A program made the translations under genes and the position numbers. Below, piece after piece: positions 7,997-14,977 of a stretch of 22,489 nucleotides of DNA. Every line of letters begins with the position of its first letter. The stretch's first letter is position 1. Under the pieces are notes generated by a model. The model saw nothing but the letters and a program-made list of their open reading frames with translations. It ran no database searches and was not told where the DNA came from. This DNA comes from CALSPH01 sp041690035 (lineage in GTDB: Bacteria; Bacteroidota; Bacteroidia; NS11-12g; UBA955): NCBI GenBank assembly GCA_041690035.1, contig JBDNFC010000033.1:1-22489 (forward strand). The letters are read 5' to 3'.

Positions 7997-9013
7997 TTAG
8001 AATACAGAAAAGTTTTTAACACATTCTGCCACCTTTAGTTTGCCTACCTCTCTTTTTGCGTAATTTTTCAAATGCTCTATTTTATATTCGCGTAGCAAGG
8101 ATTTTGCTTCAGAAGTTAATACCTGCAAATTTTCTAATATGTTTTCAGCGACCAAGTATTGAGGACCCATTTTTCCATCATCTATTTTGATACAAATGCC
8201 AAGTTCAAGGCTTTTAATTGCGATACAGTAAATACCATCTGCACCAGTTTTGCCAATAATATTATCTCCAGCAGAACGCATTAGATCTGTGCAATATCTT
8301 TTACTGCCGGCAAGCATAAAAGGGTTTGCTAATACAGCCCTATTTATTATATCTAAAGCTGGTTTATATTTTTTTAATTTAGCAGATGGCAATATTAGGT
8401 TTTTAAATGCAACTGCCTGATTATAAACAGGAAAAGAAAAAATTGGAGCAGAGCAGCCATCCATTCCAGTTTTTATTTCTTTTAATTTATACTCATAAAA
8501 CTCTGCACAAATATTTTTTATAGCCATCTGCAAAGGATGATCAGGATTGATATAATTTGCGGTGTCCCAGCCAAAGTGTTGGCAACACAACAAAAATCCA
8601 GCATGTTTGCCGCTGCAATTATTATGAAGTGTTGAAGCAGATTGTCCTGTTTTATATAAATTAATTATATCCTCTTTTAATGTGGGCATTTGTGGCCCAC
8701 ATAATAAATCGTTTAATGTAAATCCTGCTTTATCTAAAATGCCTTTTACAACATTAAGATGACGCTCTTCACCATTATGAGAACCACACATGATAGCTAT
8801 TTCCTCATCTGTGAGCTTATATTTTTTCACTGCGTCAGACATCAAGAAAGGAATATGCTGAAAAAGTTTCATCGCAGAACGGGGGTAGCAAATTTGCGAT
8901 ACATCACCAATAGCTTCCAATATTTCACCATATTCATTTACCACACAAACCACTCCCCTATGAAAACTTTCTATCACTTCACCCCGATAACATTCTACTA
9001 AAACTGGATTCAT
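7997..9013 (-). CDS. L-asparaginase, Rhizobium etli type (class 3, zinc-binding)
   Basis: A 338-residue enzyme of the Asparaginase_II family (PF06089 type), which splits L-asparagine into aspartate and ammonia. It is unrelated in fold to the bacterial type I/II asparaginases. The known active-site residues of R. etli asparaginase are all present with a constant shift of two: PRSAMK (Arg45, Ser46, Lys49), CGSHNGE (Ser78), NNCSGKHAG (Cys133, Lys136, His137) and GMDGCSAP (Asp185, Cys187). The Cys133/Lys136/Cys187 set is the zinc site. A later GKTGADG motif carries the second conserved lysine. No signal peptide is seen, so it is cytoplasmic. It follows the cystathionine enzyme on the same strand after 85 bases and may share its transcript. 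A weak -7-like TTTATTTG at 9030-9037 could also serve it. Confidence 0.9.
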   Translation of the reverse strand: MNPVLVECYRGEVIESFHRGVVCVVNEYGEILEAIGDVSQICYPRSAMKLFQHIPFLMSDAVKKYKLTDEEIAIMCGSHNGEERHLNVVKGILDKAGFTLNDLLCGPQMPTLKEDIINLYKTGQSASTLHNNCSGKHAGFLLCCQHFGWDTANYINPDHPLQMAIKNICAEFYEYKLKEIKTGMDGCSAPIFSFPVYNQAVAFKNLILPSAKLKKYKPALDIINRAVLANPFMLAGSKRYCTDLMRSAGDNIIGKTGADGIYCIAIKSLELGICIKIDDGKMGPQYLVAENILENLQVLTSEAKSLLREYKIEHLKNYAKREVGKLKVAECVKNFSVF

Positions 9014-9098
9014 AAATTAATTATACTTGCAAATAAAATACAAGTTTCTTAAATAACGATAAATAAATTTTTAAACAAAACCACGACAATAGTTAGGG

Positions 9099-10244
9099 TT
9101 ATATTTTTGCAAATGCACCATCCAAATCAGCAATCAAATCATCAATATACTCTATGCCTACACTAAGTCTAATCAAAGAATCTGTTACTCCACTTGCAAT
9201 GCGCAATTCTCTAGGAATAGATGCATGGGTCATACTTGCAGGATGGCCAGCCAAAGATTCTACCCCTCCCAAAGATTCTGCCAGCGAAAAAAGATGTGTG
9301 TTTGCTAAAAAGGTATGCGCATTTTTTATGCTATCAGCTTTTAGTCCAAAAGACATCATTCCACCAAAATCACTCATTTGAGCTTTAGCAATTAAATGTC
9401 CTTTATGATCTTCAAATCCAGGCCAATTAACAAATGCAACTTTTGAATGTGCCTTTAAATAATGGGCTATTTTGGCACCATTTTCTGAATGTCTTTCCAT
9501 TCTTAGGTGCAGTGTTTTTATGCCACGGAGTGCCAAAAAACAATCTTGAGGACCTGGTGTGGCACCACTTGCATTTTGAATAAAAGAGAGTTGCTCAAAA
9601 AGATTATCATCATTAACAACTAAGGCCCCCATTACTACATCACTGTGTCCAGCAATATATTTTGTTACAGAGTGCATTACAATATCTGCACCAAGCGAAA
9701 TAGGGTTTTGCAAACATGGTGAAGCAAAAGTGTTATCTACGGCCAGCAAGCATTGATGACTTTTTGCAAGTGCACCACATGCCTTGATATCAATAATGGA
9801 AAGTGTTGGATTTGTGGGGGTTTCTATCCAAATAAGTTTGGTATTAGAATTTATTAATTTTGATGCTTCTGCAATATTTGTAAAATCTGTAAAAGAAAAT
9901 TTTATGCCAAAGGGCTCAAAAATTTTTGTAAAGATGCGGTAAGAACCACCATATAAATCATGTGTGGCAAGCACATGATCTCCAGGCTTCAGCAATTTTA
10001 TAACAGCATCTATTGCTGCCATCCCTGTGCTAAAACAAAGACCATATTTTGCATTTTCTAATGCGGCCAAATTATCTTGCAAAACTGTTCTTGTTGGATT
10101 ATGGGTTCTAGAATATTCGTAACCTTTGTGCACACCGGGGCTAGATTGTACATAAGTGGATGTTTGATAAATAGGCGTCATGATAGCGCCAGTTGCAGGA
10201 TCTGGTTTAATTCCAGCGTGCAAAACTTTAGTATTAAAATGCAT
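9099..10244 (-). CDS. Cystathionine gamma-synthase / gamma-lyase family PLP enzyme
   Basis: A 381-residue cytoplasmic PLP enzyme of the Cys/Met metabolism family. YEYSRTHNPTR (42-52) binds the phosphate of the neighbouring subunit's cofactor. FSTGMAA (71-77) and DLYGG (96-100) line the pocket, Asp170 in AVDNTFASP holds the pyridine nitrogen, and Lys195 in HSVTKYIAGHSD is the Schiff-base lysine. The C-terminal LAESLGGVESLAGHPASMTHASIP has the Glu found in cystathionine synthases and lyases rather than methionine gamma-lyase. Synthase (methionine synthesis) and lyase (cysteine from cystathionine) cannot be separated safely by sequence, so no gene symbol is given. It is divergent from rpsP, and the asparaginase gene lies downstream. 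Confidence 0.92.
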   Translation of the reverse strand: MHFNTKVLHAGIKPDPATGAIMTPIYQTSTYVQSSPGVHKGYEYSRTHNPTRTVLQDNLAALENAKYGLCFSTGMAAIDAVIKLLKPGDHVLATHDLYGGSYRIFTKIFEPFGIKFSFTDFTNIAEASKLINSNTKLIWIETPTNPTLSIIDIKACGALAKSHQCLLAVDNTFASPCLQNPISLGADIVMHSVTKYIAGHSDVVMGALVVNDDNLFEQLSFIQNASGATPGPQDCFLALRGIKTLHLRMERHSENGAKIAHYLKAHSKVAFVNWPGFEDHKGHLIAKAQMSDFGGMMSFGLKADSIKNAHTFLANTHLFSLAESLGGVESLAGHPASMTHASIPRELRIASGVTDSLIRLSVGIEYIDDLIADLDGAFAKI

Positions 10245-10248
10245 GCCA

Positions 10249-10281
10249 CAAATTTACAAAAATAGGATAAAAGAAAGGCAA
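10249..10281 (-). promoter_or_regulatory. Promoter of the cystathionine enzyme gene
   Basis: On the minus strand TTG (10281-10279) is followed after 22 bases by TAAATTTG (10256-10249), an exact TAnnTTTG. Only 4 bases separate the box from the ATG at 10244, so the mRNA would be leaderless or nearly so. The spacing is at the long end of the accepted range. Confidence 0.5.
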
Positions 10282-10313
10282 TAAATACGATTAAATTTAA
10301 GATAAATACAATT

Positions 10314-10343
10314 TTGTAATATTAATTATAATTATTACTTTTG
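10314..10343 (+). promoter_or_regulatory. Promoter of the rpsP-rimM-trmD operon
   Basis: TTG at 10314-10316, 19 bases, then TACTTTTG at 10336-10343. Both elements and the spacing match the Bacteroidota -33/-7 consensus exactly. Transcription would begin near 10347-10350, giving a leader of about 55 bases that contains the hairpin at 10353-10378. Confidence 0.75.
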
Positions 10344-10352
10344 CAGCCATTT

Positions 10353-10378
10353 TTACTGGAAAGGAAGGAGACCAGTAA
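10353..10378 (+). promoter_or_regulatory. Hairpin in the rpsP leader with a purine-rich loop
   Basis: TTACTGG (10353-10359) pairs perfectly with CCAGTAA (10372-10378) around the 12-base loop AAAGGAAGGAGA. It starts a few bases after the predicted transcription start and ends 24 bases before the rpsP ATG. Purine-rich loops near r-protein starts often mark autogenous control sites, where the surplus protein binds its own mRNA. Leader motifs for S16 have, to my recollection, been proposed in Flavobacteria; whether this is the same element cannot be checked here. Confidence 0.5.
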
Positions 10379-10402
10379 TTTTTTAATAAATATATATATA
10401 AA

Positions 10403-11143
10403 ATGGCAACAAAAATTAGATTAACGCGACATGGTCGCAAGAAAAGAGCCTTTTACCATATTGTGGTGGCGGATAGTAGAGCTCCGAGGGATGGTAAGTT
10501 TATTGAAAGTATTGGCAGTTATAATCCAAACACAGACCCAGCAACCATTAATTTGGATTTGCAAAAAGCGGTAAGTTGGATCGAAAAAGGTGCACAACCT
10601 ACAGATACTGCTAAGGCTATCATGTCTTACAAGGGAGCATTATTAAAAGTACACCTAAATAAAGGGGTAAAAAAAGGCGCATTGACACAAGAACAAGCTG
10701 AAGAAAAATTTAACATTTGGCTTGAATCAAAAGGCGAAAAAGTTACAATTAAAATTGATTCTTTAGGCAAAGCAAAAGCAGACAAACTAGCAGCATCTCT
10801 AACTGCTGAAACTGAAAAGAAACAAAGTATTCAAGCTAAAATTGATGCTAAGTTAAACCCAGTATCAGAGCAAGAGGTGGTAGTAGATGAAGCTACTGCA
10901 GCAGAAAATGAAGTTGAGACTGCAGTAGAAGAAACTACACCTGTGGACCAAACACCTGTTTTAGAAGAAGCACTTGTGGCGACAGAGGAAGCAGCACCTA
11001 TTGAGGAAACACCAATTTCAGAAGCAGCACTTGTGGTTGAAGAGGAAGCGGCACCTATTGAGGAAACACCAATTTTAGAAGCAGCACCTGTAATTGCAGA
11101 GGAAGCGGCACCTATTGAGGAAACACCAAAAGAAGAAGCTTAG
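10403..11143 (+). CDS. rpsP: 30S ribosomal protein S16 with long acidic C-terminal extension
   Basis: S16 binds 16S rRNA early in assembly of the small subunit. Residues 1-85 are the standard S16 fold, starting ATKIRLTRHGRKKRAFYHIVVADSR and including the IESIGSYNP turn. Most bacterial S16 proteins are 80-100 residues; this one has 246. Residues 86-150 form a lysine-rich, likely helical extension (KKGALTQEQAEEKFNIWLES), of a kind common in Bacteroidota. Residues 153-246 are an acidic Glu/Ala/Pro/Thr tail with three copies of EEAAPIEETP at a 19-residue period. The gene is first in rpsP-rimM-trmD; rimM begins 3 bases after its stop, so translation is likely coupled. The ATG follows an A/T-rich stretch without a ribosome-binding site. 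Confidence 0.96.
   Translation: MATKIRLTRHGRKKRAFYHIVVADSRAPRDGKFIESIGSYNPNTDPATINLDLQKAVSWIEKGAQPTDTAKAIMSYKGALLKVHLNKGVKKGALTQEQAEEKFNIWLESKGEKVTIKIDSLGKAKADKLAASLTAETEKKQSIQAKIDAKLNPVSEQEVVVDEATAAENEVETAVEETTPVDQTPVLEEALVATEEAAPIEETPISEAALVVEEEAAPIEETPILEAAPVIAEEAAPIEETPKEEA
10985..11128 (+). repeat. Three in-frame tandem repeats, 57-bp period, in the rpsP tail
   Basis: A 30-base unit coding for EEAAPIEETP occurs at 10985-11014, 11042-11071 and 11099-11128. The last two copies are identical and the first differs by one silent base (GCA/GCG). The spacers are also similar (for example ATTTCAGAAGCAGCACTTGT and ATTTTAGAAGCAGCACCTGT), so the full unit is 57 bases or 19 codons. A degenerate earlier unit may lie just upstream (TPVLEEALVAT). 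The near-identity at DNA level points to recent duplication. Confidence 0.9.
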
Positions 11144-11146
11144 TAA

Positions 11147-11647
11147 ATGATTTTTTCACCCAGTTTTACTGAAATTGGCTACATAGAAAAAACACATGGA
11201 AACAGTGGGGCGCTAAGGTTTAATATTACACTACAAAATGATTCCATTCTGAAAAGAATGGAATTTTTGTTTTTAATGCATAATAATCAGCCCGTGCCTT
11301 ATCAAATAAAATCGATAAATCTGGCAGCTAGAATTATCCATTTTGAAGGACTTAATACCCCAGAAAGTAGCACGAGATTAACAGGCAGTAAAATTTTAAT
11401 GATGAGTGGTGAAATTAATGAAAAAGACACCCTTTTTAAACCCATTGGCTATCAGTTATTCAATAAAGACAATGAATTATTAGGCATTATATGCAACTGG
11501 ATTGCTATTAAAAACAATCCGCTTATCGTATTATTGCACAACGAAATAGAGTATGACTTACCTTGGCACCCAGATTTAATTATCAAGATAGATAAACAAA
11601 ATAAAACCATTACCTATAGACTGCCAGAAGGGATTTTAGATTTATGA
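11147..11647 (+). CDS. rimM: Ribosome maturation factor RimM
   Basis: A 166-residue assembly factor that helps mature the head of the 30S subunit and, in other bacteria, binds S19. The N-terminal RimM domain (about 1-88) begins FTEIGYIEKTHGNSGALRFNI, the family's G-x-I-x-K-x-H-G signature. The PRC-barrel domain (about 95-166) contains PIGYQLFNKDNELLGII and ends ITYRLPEGILDL, matching the usual RimM C-terminus. The gene starts 3 bases after rpsP and its TGA stop overlaps the trmD start in ATGA, so it is the middle gene of a tightly coupled operon. Confidence 0.95.
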   Translation: MIFSPSFTEIGYIEKTHGNSGALRFNITLQNDSILKRMEFLFLMHNNQPVPYQIKSINLAARIIHFEGLNTPESSTRLTGSKILMMSGEINEKDTLFKPIGYQLFNKDNELLGIICNWIAIKNNPLIVLLHNEIEYDLPWHPDLIIKIDKQNKTITYRLPEGILDL

Positions 11648-12324
11648 AAATAGATATTATTTCGGCAGTACCAAAAATTTTTGGAGATTTTTTTACCACC
11701 TCTATCATTGGCAAAGCTATAGAAAACCATATAGCAGAGATAAAAGTGCACGACCTTAGAAACTATGCAATCAATAAATTTGGGCAAATAGATGATGCAC
11801 CATATGGCGGTGGAGCAGGCATGGTGTTAATGCCCAAACCATTGGATGATGCTATTCAATATTGCTTATCTCAAAACACCTATGACGAGATTATATTTTT
11901 TTTACCCGAGGGAAATAAGATAAATCAAGCGATGGTAAATAATTATTCTCAAGCAAAAAAATTATTAATGGTCTGTGGTCATTACAAAGGCATAGATCAA
12001 AGGATTGTAGAACAATACGCAACTAAAATAATAAGTATTGGCGATTTTGTTGTTACTGGAGGAGAATTGCCTGCGGCATTATTTATTGATGCTATCATAC
12101 GGGTTTGTCCGGGTGCTATAGGCAATGAACAATCGGCTTTAGAAGATTCTTTTCAAGACAATATGTTATCGCCACCTGTTTATACCAGACCTCCTTTATT
12201 TAATAATCAAGCCGTGCCAGAAATTTTACTTAGTGGCAATCATCAAAAAATAGCAGAATGGAAACACAGTCAAGGCATGCAAAAAACCTTAAAACTAAGG
12301 CCAGATTTGCTCGATCCAAATTAA
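11644..12324 (+). CDS. trmD: tRNA (guanine-37-N1)-methyltransferase TrmD
   Basis: A 226-residue SPOUT-class enzyme that uses S-adenosylmethionine to methylate G37 next to the anticodon, preventing +1 frameshifts. DDAPYGGGAGMVLMPKP (50-66), VCGHYKGIDQR (110-120) and SIGDFVVTGGELPA (131-144) build the trefoil-knot cofactor site. Arg153 in IIRVCPG and Asp168 in LEDSF correspond to the catalytic Arg154 and Asp169 of the E. coli enzyme. The C-terminal domain has YTRPPLFNNQAVPEILLSGNH. It overlaps rimM by 4 bases. rplS, often the next gene in this operon, is absent: the convergent membrane-protein gene ends 11 bases away. Confidence 0.96.
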   Translation: MKIDIISAVPKIFGDFFTTSIIGKAIENHIAEIKVHDLRNYAINKFGQIDDAPYGGGAGMVLMPKPLDDAIQYCLSQNTYDEIIFFLPEGNKINQAMVNNYSQAKKLLMVCGHYKGIDQRIVEQYATKIISIGDFVVTGGELPAALFIDAIIRVCPGAIGNEQSALEDSFQDNMLSPPVYTRPPLFNNQAVPEILLSGNHQKIAEWKHSQGMQKTLKLRPDLLDPN

Positions 12325-12335
12325 AATTGATTTAA

Positions 12336-14168
12336 CTAATTTTTATCAAGTTCAAAAAAAGTTTGCATTACTGCTTGTTGGTATATTCTAGCGCGGTATA
12401 GTTGACTGTCGTTATAAATCAAATTTGATACATTCATAGATTTTTTTTGTTTATTGTCATATACAGCACCTTTTTGTGAATTAAAGAGCCCAACTCCGTC
12501 AAAATAGGTATAATAGATATCGCTTTTTTCGCTAATCCAGCTGTTCTGAAACTTAAAGTTTTGCATCTTTTGTGGATTTGCTAAACCATTTAATAAATTT
12601 GAAGGCAAATGGTGTTGCATTATATTTTGGTTTAATACCTTTCCTTTTAATTCATTATTCAATGCCCCTCCTGTGATTATAATTGGAATTCTGCTCACTA
12701 AAGGATAATTGTCTAATAAAGGATTGCCAATATTTCTGCCATGATCTGCCAAAAAGATATAAAGTGTGTTTTGATAATTCGGCAAGTTTTTTACTTCGTT
12801 AAAAAAAAATCCTAAACATTTATCAGCATATTGAATTGATCTTTTAAACGCATCTTCTGCCTTTGGGTCTATTGCATTTGGATAATCAAAGGGTTCATGG
12901 CTGCTTAGTGTGAGCGCTGTTACAAAAAAAGGCTGCTGTTTTACTGATATAGTTTTTGCTAATCTGTGGTATAAAAATTCATCTGCCACCCCCCATTTTC
13001 CTCTGTTTATATTTCTTGGATATTCAAAAGAGTTCCAAACTGCATCAAAACCGGTAGAAAGTAAATAGGCTTTCATGTTTGCAAACTCAGGTTCACCGCC
13101 ATAAGCAAAGAATGTTTGGTAACCTTGCTCTTTAAAGTAATTGGCTAATGAAGGTAATTTTTTAGCCTTTTCGGGTATAGTAATTACAGAAGTTGCACTT
13201 TGAGACGGGAATCCAGAAAGCACTGCCGCTAGTCCTTTATCGGTTCTGTTTCCGCTTGCATACATATTGGGAAAAAACAATCCTTCTTTTGCAATGATAT
13301 CAAAACTTGGCGTGTATGAAGTCTGTCCAATATTGCAGGCACCTACAATGTTTGCAGTAAAACTTTCTAACATGACGATAACAACATTGGGCTGTGCCAA
13401 GTTAGAAATACTTAAATATTGGCTGTCATTTGGAAACTCCTGATTAAAGATTAACTCAATTTTAGATTCTGAGACTAGGCTATACTCATCAATATTCAAA
13501 TTATTTTCTTTCTCAATAAAATTAAAAAAAATATTCCAACTGCTATTTAATGCTGCATAATTTAAAGGAGCATGTGCAGAAAAATAAGCAAAACTTTGAT
13601 TAATTGGGGCTACTTGCAGTCCTCCTCTTGCCGATATAAATGCAATTGGTAAAAAAAATAAAAATTGAGCAAAATACAACAAATGCTTTTTTCTAAGACT
13701 AAATTTTGGAAATAACTTAATTCCGAAAGTAAAAGTAAACACAAGTCCAAAAGCAAATATTATTAAAGGCAATAAAAGAGATGTGCTAGCAGCATTGCCA
13801 ACGGCTGTAAGAGGATGTTTTAAATATTCAAAAAATTGAAAATTAATGGTATGTCCCCAAACCTTAAATAATCCCATGTCAATAATAGAAATAACTATTT
13901 GAAAAAGGAGTAAAAAAACAAAAATTCCTTGATTTATTTTATATATAACTTTACGGTTAAAAGCTGTCAATAATATAGTAAGTATTAATATATAACCTAA
14001 AAATGCACTGTCTAGCCTTAAACCATAAATGCAAGCCTTAAGAATATTCAAAAAAGATTTTTCAACAACAAAAGAAAAAACAAAAACAAGACGCAAAGAA
14101 AGGCAGAGTATAAACCAAACTAAGGATTGATACATCAACAGATAAACCAATGAAAACTTACGATTCAT
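12336..14168 (-). CDS. LTA synthase-family membrane protein (alkaline phosphatase/sulfatase superfamily)
   Basis: A 610-residue inner-membrane protein with an outward-facing catalytic domain. Five hydrophobic segments (about 10-33, 50-70, 78-98, 130-152, 163-180) match the five-helix layout of lipoteichoic acid synthase and OpgB-type phosphoglycerol transferases. The catalytic domain (about 260-540) has the metal and nucleophile residues of that superfamily: Glu268 in VIVMLESFT, Thr309 in NRTDKGLAAVLSGFP, SSHEPFDYP (His424) and ADHGR (Asp475-His476). Gram-negative homologues move phosphoglycerol or phosphoethanolamine-type groups onto envelope glycans or lipids; the substrate here is unknown. 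The start overlaps the murQ stop by 11 bases, making it the last gene of the M20-murQ operon. Polar chain-modifying sulfatase activity is an alternative. Confidence 0.88.
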   Translation of the reverse strand: MNRKFSLVYLLMYQSLVWFILCLSLRLVFVFSFVVEKSFLNILKACIYGLRLDSAFLGYILILTILLTAFNRKVIYKINQGIFVFLLLFQIVISIIDMGLFKVWGHTINFQFFEYLKHPLTAVGNAASTSLLLPLIIFAFGLVFTFTFGIKLFPKFSLRKKHLLYFAQFLFFLPIAFISARGGLQVAPINQSFAYFSAHAPLNYAALNSSWNIFFNFIEKENNLNIDEYSLVSESKIELIFNQEFPNDSQYLSISNLAQPNVVIVMLESFTANIVGACNIGQTSYTPSFDIIAKEGLFFPNMYASGNRTDKGLAAVLSGFPSQSATSVITIPEKAKKLPSLANYFKEQGYQTFFAYGGEPEFANMKAYLLSTGFDAVWNSFEYPRNINRGKWGVADEFLYHRLAKTISVKQQPFFVTALTLSSHEPFDYPNAIDPKAEDAFKRSIQYADKCLGFFFNEVKNLPNYQNTLYIFLADHGRNIGNPLLDNYPLVSRIPIIITGGALNNELKGKVLNQNIMQHHLPSNLLNGLANPQKMQNFKFQNSWISEKSDIYYTYFDGVGLFNSQKGAVYDNKQKKSMNVSNLIYNDSQLYRARIYQQAVMQTFFELDKN

Positions 14169-14976
14169 TAATTTTATTTATGGCTTTTCTAACACTGCCT
14201 TCCTGCAATAGCATTTTCTGTGCAATGCCATAAGAAACTTTGGTAATTTCTACAATTATTTTTGCTCCTCTGTCTACTAATTTTTCATTAGAGAGCTGCA
14301 TATCCACCATTTTATTTCCGCTCACTTTACCTAACTTAATCATAGTTGCGGTAGTAATCATGTTTAAAACCATTTTTTGAGCAGTGCCACTTTTCATCCT
14401 TGTGCTACCAGTAATATATTCTGGCCCGACTAAAATTTCTATCGGAAAATCTACTAATTCTGCCAATTCACTTTTGCCAGAACAGACAATACATGCCGTG
14501 GGTATTTTATGTATTTTACATTGTTTTACAGCTCCTATTACATAAGGTGTTCTGCCACTTGCAGCTATCCCCACTACCATATCATTAGTATTAATACCAA
14601 ATTTTTGCAAGTCTTTAAAACCTTGATTTAAGTCGTCTTCTGCAAATTCAACAGCTTTTCTAATTGCGGTATCTCCTCCAGCTATAATGCCTATAACCAT
14701 ATTTGCACTTACCCCAAAGGTAGGTGGACATTCACTTGCATCTAAAATGCCTAAGCGACCACTTGTTCCTGCTCCTATATAAAACAATCTGCCACCTAGA
14801 CTAAACTGGGCGATAGTTTTTTCAATTACAGCCTCAATTTCTTTATGCGCTGCATTTACTGCTAAAGCAACTTTTGAATCTTCTAAATTAATTTCTTTAA
14901 TAATATCGCTAATACTTTTTAACTCAATATTATCATATAAAGATTCTTTTTCTGTATCTGAAAAATTAAAAGTCAT
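14158..14976 (-). CDS. murQ: N-acetylmuramic acid 6-phosphate etherase
   Basis: A 272-residue cytoplasmic lyase that removes the lactyl ether from MurNAc-6-phosphate, giving GlcNAc-6-phosphate and D-lactate in peptidoglycan recycling. The SIS sugar-phosphate domain is clear: YIGAGTSGRLGILDASECPPTFG (66-88), GIAASGRTPYVIGAV and GSTRMKSGTAQKMVLNM. Glu82 in DASECPP and Glu113 in EFAEDD correspond to the two catalytic glutamates of E. coli MurQ (Glu83, Glu114). The protein is about 25 residues shorter than the E. coli one, mostly at the C-terminus, without loss of any core motif. It starts 1 base after the M20 gene ends and overlaps the following LTA synthase-like gene. No MurNAc kinase or transporter gene is near. 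Confidence 0.96.
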   Translation of the reverse strand: MTFNFSDTEKESLYDNIELKSISDIIKEINLEDSKVALAVNAAHKEIEAVIEKTIAQFSLGGRLFYIGAGTSGRLGILDASECPPTFGVSANMVIGIIAGGDTAIRKAVEFAEDDLNQGFKDLQKFGINTNDMVVGIAASGRTPYVIGAVKQCKIHKIPTACIVCSGKSELAELVDFPIEILVGPEYITGSTRMKSGTAQKMVLNMITTATMIKLGKVSGNKMVDMQLSNEKLVDRGAKIIVEITKVSYGIAQKMLLQEGSVRKAINKINES

Positions 14977-14977
14977 T

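Noticed and set aside
9026..9045. Short inverted repeat ACTTG...CAAGT before the asparaginase start
   Set aside because: Only 5 base pairs in AT-rich DNA, with no T tract and no start or promoter context that would need it.
12160..12200. TrmD appeared to have lost an aspartate (Ser176 where E. coli has LLDCPHYTRP)
   Set aside because: Counting the E. coli sequence from memory shows the catalytic Asp169 is the one in the EDSF motif, which is kept here as Asp168, together with Arg153.
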